Assembly: GCA_025929455.1 (NCBI GenBank)
Contig: JAICMB010000070.1
Location: 1 to 10,458, forward strand
Reading direction: 5' to 3'
DNA: 10,458 bases
Origin: Bryobacteraceae bacterium
GTDB taxonomy: Bacteria > Acidobacteriota > Terriglobia > Bryobacterales > Bryobacteraceae
Part shown: positions 1 through 6,319 of the stretch, one piece after another
How positions within the stretch are numbered: the stretch's first letter is position 1
How the letters are laid out: each line of letters starts with the position of its first letter
Position numbers and translations under genes: made by a program
The notes under the pieces: model-generated
What the model was told of the DNA's origin: nothing
Database searches by the model: none
Seen by the model: only the letters and a program-made list of their open reading frames with translations

Positions 1-528
1 AAAGCGCCGACCGCGGAAAACGGGGGCGCCACTCCCATTCAGGAAATGATGCCGCTGGCGCGAACTCTCAGCCCGACGACACACATGACGGACGCAAAAG
101 CGTTCACCGGGTGGCTGGACACACAGAAAGCGGTTGCTAAAAACCGCAAGATGGGCACGCAAGGCTACTGCATGGGCGGCCCGATTGCCTTTCGTACGGC
201 GGCTGCCGTGCCGGATCGTGTTGGGGCGGTCGCGTCATTTCATGGCGGCGGACTGGTGACGGATGCGCCAAACAGCCCGCACCTCGAGGCCGCGAAAAGC
301 AAGGCGCAGTTCCTCATCGCGATCGCTGAAAACGACGATAAGAGATCGCCGAATGACAAGACCGTGCTCAAAGAGACGTTTGCGAAGGCGCACCTGCCGG
401 CGGAGATCGAAGTATACGCCGGGGCCGCGCACGGCTGGTGCCCGCCGGATTCGCGCGTGTACAACGAGGCACAGGCGGAGCGGGCTTGGAGCCGGCTGCT
501 GGTGCTGTACGGAAAAGCGCTGGCGTGA
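1..528 (+). CDS. Dienelactone hydrolase family protein (5'-partial, C-terminal 175 residues)
   Basis: This is the C-terminal part of an alpha/beta-hydrolase of the dienelactone hydrolase (DLH) family. The frame is open from base 1 and the first ATG (46) is not a natural start, so the gene begins upstream of the window. 175 residues are visible, against about 230-290 for full members. The nucleophile elbow GYCMGG carries Cys at visible residue 57, the family's unusual Cys nucleophile. The acid is probably Asp112 or Asp113 in AENDD, and the base is His144 in AHGW, giving the Cys-Asp-His triad in the right order. SFHGGG (79-84) is also typical. Family members hydrolyse dienelactones and other small esters in the cytoplasm; the substrate cannot be told from this fragment. 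No secretion signal can be judged because the N-terminus is missing. It is followed by a 63-bp gap with its own promoter-like signal, so it is probably not in one operon with padR. Confidence 0.88.
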   Translation, partial: KAPTAENGGATPIQEMMPLARTLSPTTHMTDAKAFTGWLDTQKAVAKNRKMGTQGYCMGGPIAFRTAAAVPDRVGAVASFHGGGLVTDAPNSPHLEAAKSKAQFLIAIAENDDKRSPNDKTVLKETFAKAHLPAEIEVYAGAAHGWCPPDSRVYNEAQAERAWSRLLVLYGKALA

Positions 529-541
529 ATCGTTATATACC

Positions 542-570
542 TTGACCTTCGACCTATAGCAGCGTATGCT
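542..570 (+). promoter_or_regulatory. Candidate sigma70-type promoter for padR-ADOP
   Basis: A TTGACC box (542-547, five of six consensus -35 bases) is followed after exactly 17 bp by TATGCT (565-570, four of six -10 bases). Transcription would begin near 577, about 15 nt before the TTG start of the PadR gene. The fit in bases and spacing is good by eye, but no transcription data are available. Confidence 0.45.
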
Positions 571-578
571 GATCGGTA

Positions 579-583
579 GAAGG
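579..583 (+). promoter_or_regulatory. Ribosome binding site supporting the TTG start of padR
   Basis: GAAGG lies 8 nt before TTG 592. An in-frame TAG at 577-579 closes the frame upstream and no ATG or GTG lies between, so this site and the TTG decide the start. It sits inside the right arm of the dyad. Confidence 0.55.
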
Positions 584-591
584 TTGAGGCA

Positions 592-933
592 TTGACGTCT
601 TCATCGCGCTTTCCCATTCCGCAAGGCACACTGGACATGCTGATTCTCCAGATTGTGTCGCTGGAGGCGGCGCACGGGTACGGGATCGCTCAGCGGATGG
701 ACCAAATCTCGCAGTCGGCGGTCCAAGTGAATCAAGGCTCGCTGTACCCGGCGCTACACAGGCTGGAGCAAAAGGGATGGCTTAGCGCCGAATGGAAGCA
801 ATCGGAAACCGGGCGGGAAGCCAAGTTCTACTCGTTGACGCGCTCCGGACGAAAGCAACTCACGGCTGAAAAAGAAAGTTGGGCGCGGCTGGCGGGCGCG
901 GTTCAGCTCATTTTCAACGAGGGCAAGCCATGA
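592..933 (+). CDS. PadR family transcriptional regulator (acidobacterial, ADOP-linked type)
   Basis: This is a 113-residue winged-helix DNA-binding protein of the PadR family, the short form with little beyond the DNA-binding domain. The opening IPQGTLDMLILQ (9-20), HGYGIA (28-33), the recognition-helix region GSLYPALHRLEQKGWL (49-64) and the wing ending YSLTRSGRKQL (80-90) are diagnostic. The start is TTG at 592; an in-frame stop at 577 rules out a longer form. Its stop overlaps the ATG of the permease (ATGA, 930-933), so the two are translationally coupled. This PadR/ADOP pairing is typical of Acidobacteriota, where many copies occur. It probably represses its own operon through the dyad at 541-588, which is inferred. 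The inducer is unknown. Confidence 0.92.
   Translation: MTSSSRFPIPQGTLDMLILQIVSLEAAHGYGIAQRMDQISQSAVQVNQGSLYPALHRLEQKGWLSAEWKQSETGREAKFYSLTRSGRKQLTAEKESWARLAGAVQLIFNEGKP
919..923 (+). promoter_or_regulatory. Ribosome binding site of the ADOP permease
   Basis: GAGGG lies 6 nt before ATG 930, inside the end of the padR coding region. It supports the ATG rather than the longer in-frame alternative from 879, which would overlap padR by 55 bp. Confidence 0.6.
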
Positions 934-3635
934 TCCGCCAGGTAGGAAACTGGCTCCGGCGCAAGGAACTGGAGAGTGGCCTGGACCGCGAGTTGCGCTA
1001 CCACCTCGACCGGCGGACCAATGACCTGGAGAAATCCGGTCTGGCATCAGCGGAAGCTCGCAGGCAAGCCGTGTTGGAACTGGGCGGCGTCGCGCAAATT
1101 CAGGAAGAGGTGCGAGACATCTGGCTGACCCGGTGGGTGCGGGATTTCATTTACGATCTCCGCTTTTCGGCGCGTTCTTTCCTCAGGACACCGTCCTTCA
1201 CCATCACGGCCGTGCTCTCGCTCATGCTCGGCATCGGAGCCACGACCGCCATTTATTCGCTGGTCGATCAGGTGGTGCTGCATTCGCTTCCCGTCCGGGA
1301 GCCGGACCGCCTTGTCCTGATCGATTGGAGAGGCGATCAAGCTGCGCATGGGTTCGGCAGTTGGAACCTGATGTCTTATCCGATCTGCCGCGACCTCGAC
1401 CAGCAGACGCAATTTTTCGAGGGCGTATTTTGCCGCGCGCTGACAACGGTCAATTTATCAACAGGCGGCGATTATCATCCTGCTGCGGCGGAAATTGTGT
1501 CCGGCAACTACTTTTCGGTGCTCGGAGTGGGACCTGCTTTAGGGAGGGTCCTGGCGAACGCCGATGACGGTGCGCCGAACGCGAATCCGGTGGCCGTGCT
1601 TTCGTATGACCTTTGGAAAACTCAGTTCGCAGGTAGCCCGGATGTGGTTGGCCGTAAGGTCCTGGTGAACCGTCATCCGCTCACCATCATCGGCGTAGCT
1701 GCTGCGACGTTCCGCGGCATCGATGTGGGCGAGGTCCCATCGCTGTGGATTCCTGCGTCGATGTCGGCAGAAGCGATTCCTGGTTTCAACAATCGTCTGG
1801 AACGCCGCACGCGATGGATGCAGGTGCTGGGCCGCTTGAATCCAGGCATGACGTTGCTCAAGGCCCAAGCGGGGCTGCAACCCTGGTTCAAAACCATGCT
1901 GCAGGAGGACACGCGCCGTGCCGGATTTCCGGCAATCACAGCAGAACGCCGGCAACGATTCCTCAACTCGTCACTGGTGCTGACCGCGGCGCCGGAAGGT
2001 CATTCCGTACTGCGGCGGCGGTTGTTTGAACCGTTGTGGGTGCTGTTCGCCGCGACGGCAGTTTTGTTGGGTCTGGCCTGTTTGAACGTGTCCGGTCTGT
2101 TCCTGGCACGAGGGTCGGCGCGTGATCGTGAGATTGGCACAAGACTCGCTTTGGGCGCGTCGCGCGGGCGCCTGGGGCGGCAGCTTGTTGCCGACAGCCT
2201 GCTGATCGCGCTCGCGGGCGGCGCGCTTGGGACAGCAGCGGCTCCGGTCGCCGTACGGGCTCTGATCGCGCTACTTCCGCAGGGCACGGCCGCTAACGCT
2301 TTGCACGCGAGCATCGACTCGCAGCTGTTGCTCTTTGCGTTCACCATCAGCGTGGCAGCGGGCGTTTTGAGCGGCTTGGCTCCCGCGTGGCAGTCAGGGC
2401 GGCGCTCGCTGATGTCGTCGCTTCGGGAACGAGGCGGCACAGCGTTGGGCGGCGTCCGCCTTCGTAAGCTGATCGTCACCGCACAGATTGCGTTGACCCT
2501 GACGCTCGTTGTGGGCGCGGCATTGTTTGTCCGCACTCTGGATGCACTGGCGGCGAAAGGTCCCGGCTTCGAAACGTCAAGCCTCGTCTCATTCGGGATC
2601 GACTCGCTGCGCAGCGGATATTCCCCGCAGGAAGGAAATCGGCTGATTCGACGTATTGAGGAAGCAATCCGTGGCGCTCCGATCACGCGGGCATCCGCGG
2701 TGGCGCGGTTCGCGCTACTCACCGGTGGGAGTTGGAACAATTCCATGACAATCCTGGCGGGCAGAAGGATCACGTCTGACCGCGACGTGAATGAAAACGC
2801 TGTTACGCCGGGTTTTTTTCAAACCATGGGGATAAAAATCATTGCGGGCCGAAACTTCGACGAACGGGACGCGCGGGGACCCGGCGAGTCCGGCCCGCGC
2901 TCGGCGATCGTGAACCAAGCGTTCGTGAAGCGCTACGTGGGAGCGCGGAATCCCCTCGGCGTGCGAATCTGTGAGGGCTCCGGACCGGATGCGAAGCCGA
3001 ACATTGAAATTGCCGGCGTCGTGTCGGACTTTAGTTATCGCGGACTTCGCGAGGAATCGGAGCAAGCGTATTTTCCGTTTTTCGAAGGCGAAGCGGCCGG
3101 CGGAACCTTTTACGTGAGGGTTCGCGGAACAGCGGAATCTTCGTTCCAATCGCTTCGTGCGATTGTGCGCAGCATCGATCCGACGCTACCGATGACCGAT
3201 TTCCGCACATTAGATGAACAGGTCGATCGATCATTGAATACCGAGCACATGCTAGCGACGCTGTCCAGCAGCTTTGGCACGCTGGCGCTGTTGCTCTCGC
3301 CTGTCGGCCTCTATGGCGTGATGTCTTTTGTCGTTACGCAACGCACGCGCGAGATCGGGATCAGGTTGGCGCTTGGCGCCAGGCGTTGGTCTGCAATCTG
3401 GCTGGTGTTTCGCGATGCGCTGGCGATGATCCTTGCAGGAATAGCCATCGGTCTGCCGGTTGCCTGGGCTTTGGGACGGCTGGTGCAATCGCAGCTATAT
3501 GATGTGAAACCCTACGACCCCGCGGCAATCGCGATCGCGATTGTGGTGCTCTGTTTGGCAGGCTTGGGCGCCGCACTCATTCCCGCGCATCGCGCGTCGG
3601 GCGTAAACCCGACAGACGCATTGCGCGTTGAGTAG
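930..3635 (+). CDS. ADOP-type ABC transporter permease (MacB/FtsX-like, duplicated, no ATPase)
   Basis: This is a 901-residue inner-membrane protein of the acidobacterial duplicated orphan permease type. A soluble prefix (about 1-75; ESGLDRELRYHLD at 15-27) is typical of these proteins. Then come a membrane helix (about 91-113), a first periplasmic MacB-core domain (about 120-360), and helices near 370-393, 423-445, 466-487 and 514-534. A second periplasmic domain (about 550-770) is followed by helices near 782-803, 829-848 and 866-886. The FtsX signature occurs twice: REIGTRLALGASRGRL (400-415) and REIGIRLALGARRW (807-820), which shows the internal duplication. MacB relatives drive export across the envelope with a cytoplasmic ATPase; none is encoded here, so the partner and substrate are unknown. 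I chose ATG 930 for its ribosome binding site and ATGA overlap with padR. The frame is intact, with no sign of decay. Confidence 0.92.
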   Translation: MIRQVGNWLRRKELESGLDRELRYHLDRRTNDLEKSGLASAEARRQAVLELGGVAQIQEEVRDIWLTRWVRDFIYDLRFSARSFLRTPSFTITAVLSLMLGIGATTAIYSLVDQVVLHSLPVREPDRLVLIDWRGDQAAHGFGSWNLMSYPICRDLDQQTQFFEGVFCRALTTVNLSTGGDYHPAAAEIVSGNYFSVLGVGPALGRVLANADDGAPNANPVAVLSYDLWKTQFAGSPDVVGRKVLVNRHPLTIIGVAAATFRGIDVGEVPSLWIPASMSAEAIPGFNNRLERRTRWMQVLGRLNPGMTLLKAQAGLQPWFKTMLQEDTRRAGFPAITAERRQRFLNSSLVLTAAPEGHSVLRRRLFEPLWVLFAATAVLLGLACLNVSGLFLARGSARDREIGTRLALGASRGRLGRQLVADSLLIALAGGALGTAAAPVAVRALIALLPQGTAANALHASIDSQLLLFAFTISVAAGVLSGLAPAWQSGRRSLMSSLRERGGTALGGVRLRKLIVTAQIALTLTLVVGAALFVRTLDALAAKGPGFETSSLVSFGIDSLRSGYSPQEGNRLIRRIEEAIRGAPITRASAVARFALLTGGSWNNSMTILAGRRITSDRDVNENAVTPGFFQTMGIKIIAGRNFDERDARGPGESGPRSAIVNQAFVKRYVGARNPLGVRICEGSGPDAKPNIEIAGVVSDFSYRGLREESEQAYFPFFEGEAAGGTFYVRVRGTAESSFQSLRAIVRSIDPTLPMTDFRTLDEQVDRSLNTEHMLATLSSSFGTLALLLSPVGLYGVMSFVVTQRTREIGIRLALGARRWSAIWLVFRDALAMILAGIAIGLPVAWALGRLVQSQLYDVKPYDPAAIAIAIVVLCLAGLGAALIPAHRASGVNPTDALRVE

Positions 3636-3656
3636 CATGTCGGTGCAACGAGGAAT

Positions 3657-4895
3657 CTAGGCGTCCATCTTGTAAATCGTGAACCCCGTGAGCATCTTCG
3701 GATAAAAATCCGTCGATTTCTGCGGCATTACGCCGCCCGAAAACGCGACCTCCGCGACCTGCTCGATGGGCGTGGGCTCCAGCAGGAACGCCGCCTGCGC
3801 GTTCCCTTCCGAAACGCGCGCCACGGCAGGCTCGATGCCGCGCACGTATGAGATGTAGCTCTCGTTCCGCACCGCGTCTTCATTGATGCCGAGCACGCCT
3901 TCGAGCAGGTTGCGGTGCAGGAAGGTGACGTCCAGATCGCCGTTCGCGCGTGCGCGGTCGATCAGGTAGACGCGATTGCCCTTGTCGAGCGCGATGCCGA
4001 CGCGCAGACGGTCGCGCGCGGGTTGCGCGAAGACGCTCTTCAGTTCGGCGAGGGAGGCCAACTCACGCGCGCCGCTCGCGTCGATCAGTTTGCGCGCGTC
4101 GAAGTTGGGTACGTTGGCCAATACGCGGTGCGTCGCCAGGATGCGCAGCCCCGGCGAGTGCATATTCACGAACGTCATCATGACGCTGCGGGCGGCTTCC
4201 ATGTCGGCGTTGGCGTTGCGGAAGGCGAGCGCGGTTTCGTAGCGGTGATGGCCGTCGGCGATGAGCAGCTTGCGGTCCGCCATGGCGTTCTGAATTGCGC
4301 GCACAGCCTGCGGGTTCGCAACCCGCCACACGCGGTGTATGGTGTCGTATTCGTCGTTCACTTCAGCGTCGGGAGCGCGGTGCGTCTCTTCGTCCAAGAT
4401 GCGCTCGACGTGCATCTCGGCATCGTCGTACAGCATGAAAATCTGCCCAAAATGCGCGTGGGTGTGCTTGAGCAGATCCATGCGGTCGCGCTTCGGTCCG
4501 GAGAGCGTCTGCTCATGGCGATGCACGATGCCGGCCTCGTACTCCTCCAATGCGCCGAGCCCGATGAAGCCGCGCCGCACGAGTTTCTCGTTGCCGTTCG
4601 GAACGGTGAACTCCTGCGAATAGGCGTAGAAGCCGGGTTCGCGGTCCTGCACCAGTATGCCGGAGGCGATCCAGTCGCGCAGGTGCTGCGCGGCGCGCGT
4701 GTACACGTTGTGCGAATCGTCGTCGCTCGGGAAGCGCTCACCTAGAATCACACGCACCAGGTTGTGCGGGCTCAGCGACAGATAGCGCGCCTGCATGTCG
4801 GGCGAAATCTTGTCATAAGGCTGCGTAACGAGGTCGGAAAGACGGCCCGCCTGGGCGGAGTAATGGTATGCGGAGAACGGAAAAATGCGTGCCAT
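3657..4895 (-). CDS. DUF1015 family protein (function unknown)
   Basis: This is a soluble 412-residue protein of the DUF1015 (COG4198) family, full length for the family. Its marks are the opening ARIFPFSAYHYS (2-13), TQPYDKISPDMQ (24-35), HRHEQT (125-130), ADGHHRYETALAFR (213-226) and PQKSTDFYPKMLTGF (391-405). The His-rich ADGHHRYE block and the STDFYPK block are the most conserved parts and suggest an active or ligand site, but no activity is established to my knowledge. ATG 4895 gives the usual N-terminus. Longer in-frame starts (ATG 4928, GTG 4946) would overlap the divergent DinB gene. No Shine-Dalgarno sequence is visible before 4895, so weak or leaderless initiation is possible. It converges with ADOP over a 21-bp gap and lies 31 bp from the DinB start. 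Confidence 0.87.
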   Translation of the reverse strand: MARIFPFSAYHYSAQAGRLSDLVTQPYDKISPDMQARYLSLSPHNLVRVILGERFPSDDDSHNVYTRAAQHLRDWIASGILVQDREPGFYAYSQEFTVPNGNEKLVRRGFIGLGALEEYEAGIVHRHEQTLSGPKRDRMDLLKHTHAHFGQIFMLYDDAEMHVERILDEETHRAPDAEVNDEYDTIHRVWRVANPQAVRAIQNAMADRKLLIADGHHRYETALAFRNANADMEAARSVMMTFVNMHSPGLRILATHRVLANVPNFDARKLIDASGARELASLAELKSVFAQPARDRLRVGIALDKGNRVYLIDRARANGDLDVTFLHRNLLEGVLGINEDAVRNESYISYVRGIEPAVARVSEGNAQAAFLLEPTPIEQVAEVAFSGGVMPQKSTDFYPKMLTGFTIYKMDA

Positions 4896-4926
4896 GTTTA
4901 CGGAAAATTCAGGGTAACATTTGGGC

Positions 4927-5442
4927 ATGTCCGTCTCGATCGCCACACTGAAAATGCATCTGAATTATCACGAGTGGGCCGGCGCACGGCTGCTCGACGC
5001 CGCCGCGCAGTTGAGCGACGAGGAACTGGATCGCGACTTCGGAACGGCCGATAAGAGCGTCGTCGGAACGCTGGGGCACGTGTTCGCGGCGGACCGCATC
5101 TGGTTCGAGCGCGTACAGGGCGCGGTGAAGTCGACGCGCCTCGACGATTTTGAGCGCACGCTCGCGTACCTGCGCGTGGAGTGGCCGGCGGTGTTGGAGC
5201 GCTGGAAGGAATGGGGGGCGGCGCTGACGGAGGAGGGTGCACTGCGTGAGCTTTCGTACGTGGACTTGAAGGGCAACGCGTGGAAGAGCCCGCTGTGGCA
5301 GGTGGTGCTGCATGTGGTCAATCATGGAACGCATCATCGCGGCGCGGTGTCGGGCTTTTTGCGGTCGATGGGGAAGACGCCGCCGGTGCTGGATTTGATG
5401 GCGTATTACCGGGCGCAAGGGGCGACGGCGGCGGGGCGGTAG
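4927..5442 (+). CDS. DinB family (four-helix bundle, metal-binding) protein
   Basis: This is a 171-residue protein with the DinB/YfiT-like four-helix-bundle fold. The expected metal-binding histidines are present: His51 in TLGHVFAADRIW (helix 2) and the His133-x3-His137 pair in VNHGTHHRG (helix 4), which would hold a divalent metal, usually Zn or Ni. Family members include thiol-dependent transferases (bacillithiol- or mycothiol-linked) and many of unknown function; the DNA-damage name is historical and does not imply repair. No signal peptide or membrane helix is seen. The start is uncertain by two codons: ATG 4927 is chosen, but TTG 4921 has the better-placed AGGG (4911-4914, 6 nt upstream). 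It diverges from DUF1015 and converges with the acyltransferase over a 22-bp gap holding a hairpin. Confidence 0.87.
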   Translation: MSVSIATLKMHLNYHEWAGARLLDAAAQLSDEELDRDFGTADKSVVGTLGHVFAADRIWFERVQGAVKSTRLDDFERTLAYLRVEWPAVLERWKEWGAALTEEGALRELSYVDLKGNAWKSPLWQVVLHVVNHGTHHRGAVSGFLRSMGKTPPVLDLMAYYRAQGATAAGR

Positions 5443-5444
5443 GC

Positions 5445-5466
5445 AGCAGGCTAAGGACAGCCAGCT
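5445..5466. terminator. Hairpin between convergent genes (possible bidirectional terminator)
   Basis: AGCAGGCT (5445-5452) and AGCCAGCT (5459-5466) pair at 7 of 8 positions with one A-A mismatch and a 6-nt loop (AAGGAC). It lies between the DinB stop and the acyltransferase stop, where both transcripts must end. There is no T-tract on either strand, so intrinsic termination is doubtful. Confidence 0.3.
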
Positions 5467-6319
5467 AGTAGATGGAGGGTTCACCGGGCGGGCGCGTTTT
5501 CCAGCGGCGGTGAATCCACAGCCATTCCTCGGGGTGCTCGCGGATTACGGATTCGAGCAGGCCATGCAGACGCGCCGTCGCGGACGGAACATCGCCGGTC
5601 ATGTCGACGGCGGGGTGGAAGCGCAGGATGTAGCGCTGCTCGCGATCCGACCACAGCGCGAAGCCGGGGACGACGGAAGCGCCAGTCCGCGCGGCGATCT
5701 TGACGAACGCGGTCCCGGTGCACGCCGGGGTGCCGAAGAAGTTGATGAACACGCCCTCGTTCGCCATCACGTTCTGATCGATGAGAATCCCGACCGCATC
5801 GTTGGCGTGCAGCGCGCGCAGGATCGCCCGTCCGGCGCCCCATTTGCCGATCAGCTTGTTGCCCGATAGCGTGCGGTAGCGCTCCACGACGGCGTTAATG
5901 CCGGCGTTGTCGAGCGGGCGGACTACGACGTGCATGGGCTCTGACAGCAGCGCGTGTGCGAAGGCGCTCAACTCCCAGTTGCCGAGGTGGGCGGTGGCGA
6001 AGAGCACGCCCTTGCCGCGCGCTTTTGCCTCCAAATAATGTTCCAGGCCGTCGTAACGGATCAGGTCCGTGATGTTGTGGCGATCGAGGCGCGGGAAGCG
6101 CGCGAATACACTCATCATGCGCGCGAGCGACGAGTACATCGCGTCTACAATGTCGTTGCGCTCGTCGCGCGGCATCGCGGGCCAGGCGAGCTCGAGATTC
6201 CGCAGTGCGATGCGCCGCAGACGGGGCACGCTAATGTCGAAAGCACGTATGTACGCACGCGCGGCGGTTGGGGAATGCGCGGCGGTGCTGAGTGCCAGGC
6301 GAAATAGCGCGGACGTCAC
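5465..6319 (-). CDS. LpxL/HtrB-type lysophospholipid (lipid A) acyltransferase
   Basis: This 284-residue enzyme belongs to the bacterial lipid A acyltransferase (LpxL/HtrB, LPLAT) family. It would transfer an acyl chain from acyl-ACP or acyl-CoA to a lipid A precursor or lysophospholipid at the inner face of the inner membrane. The catalytic HX4E motif is intact as HLGNWE (His111, Glu116). Other family blocks are RRIALRNLELAWP (35-47), VVRPLDN (132-138), GILIDQN (177-183), GTPACTGTA (196-204) and the C-terminal WLWIHRRWKTRP (266-277). The start is GTG 6319, overlapping the mnmA stop as GTGA; there is no other in-frame start before the conserved core. The N-terminus is short and only weakly hydrophobic, unlike enzymes with a clear membrane anchor. 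It is the last gene of the desulfurase-mnmA operon. The acceptor lipid cannot be decided from sequence. Confidence 0.88.
   Translation of the reverse strand: MTSALFRLALSTAAHSPTAARAYIRAFDISVPRLRRIALRNLELAWPAMPRDERNDIVDAMYSSLARMMSVFARFPRLDRHNITDLIRYDGLEHYLEAKARGKGVLFATAHLGNWELSAFAHALLSEPMHVVVRPLDNAGINAVVERYRTLSGNKLIGKWGAGRAILRALHANDAVGILIDQNVMANEGVFINFFGTPACTGTAFVKIAARTGASVVPGFALWSDREQRYILRFHPAVDMTGDVPSATARLHGLLESVIREHPEEWLWIHRRWKTRPPGEPSIY

Larger units (their letters stand above)
541..588. repeat. Imperfect dyad over the padR promoter and ribosome binding site
   Basis: The arms CTTGACCTTCGACC (541-554) and GGTAGAAGGTTGAG (575-588) are inverted repeats matching at 11 of 14 positions, 9 of 10 in the core (545-554 with 575-584). 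A smaller dyad, AGCA-N5-TGCT (558-570), shares almost the same centre. The left arm covers the -35 box, the inner dyad covers the -10 box, and the right arm contains the padR ribosome binding site. It could be an operator for the PadR dimer (autoregulation is common in the family) or an RNA hairpin in transcripts reading through from upstream. It has no T-tract, so it is not a typical intrinsic terminator. Confidence 0.4.

Noticed and set aside
879..929. Longer start for the ADOP permease at 879
   Set aside because: It would overlap padR by 55 bp, whereas ATG 930 has GAGGG 6 nt upstream and gives the usual ADOP N-terminus.
3615..3665. GACGC/GCGTC and CGTTG/CAACG pairs at the ADOP/DUF1015 junction
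   Set aside because: The stems are 5 bp with long loops, expected by chance in high-GC DNA, and no T-tract follows.
3915..4745. Long open frame (276 codons) on the plus strand opposite the DUF1015 gene
   Set aside because: It mirrors the codon bias of a high-GC gene on the other strand. The translation is rich in Val, Arg and Ala, has no recognisable domain, and the DUF1015 motifs on the minus strand are clear.
4896..4926. TAACAT (4915-4920) as a -10 box for the DinB gene
   Set aside because: Only four of six bases match, no -35 box lies at the right distance, and it is too close to the start codon.
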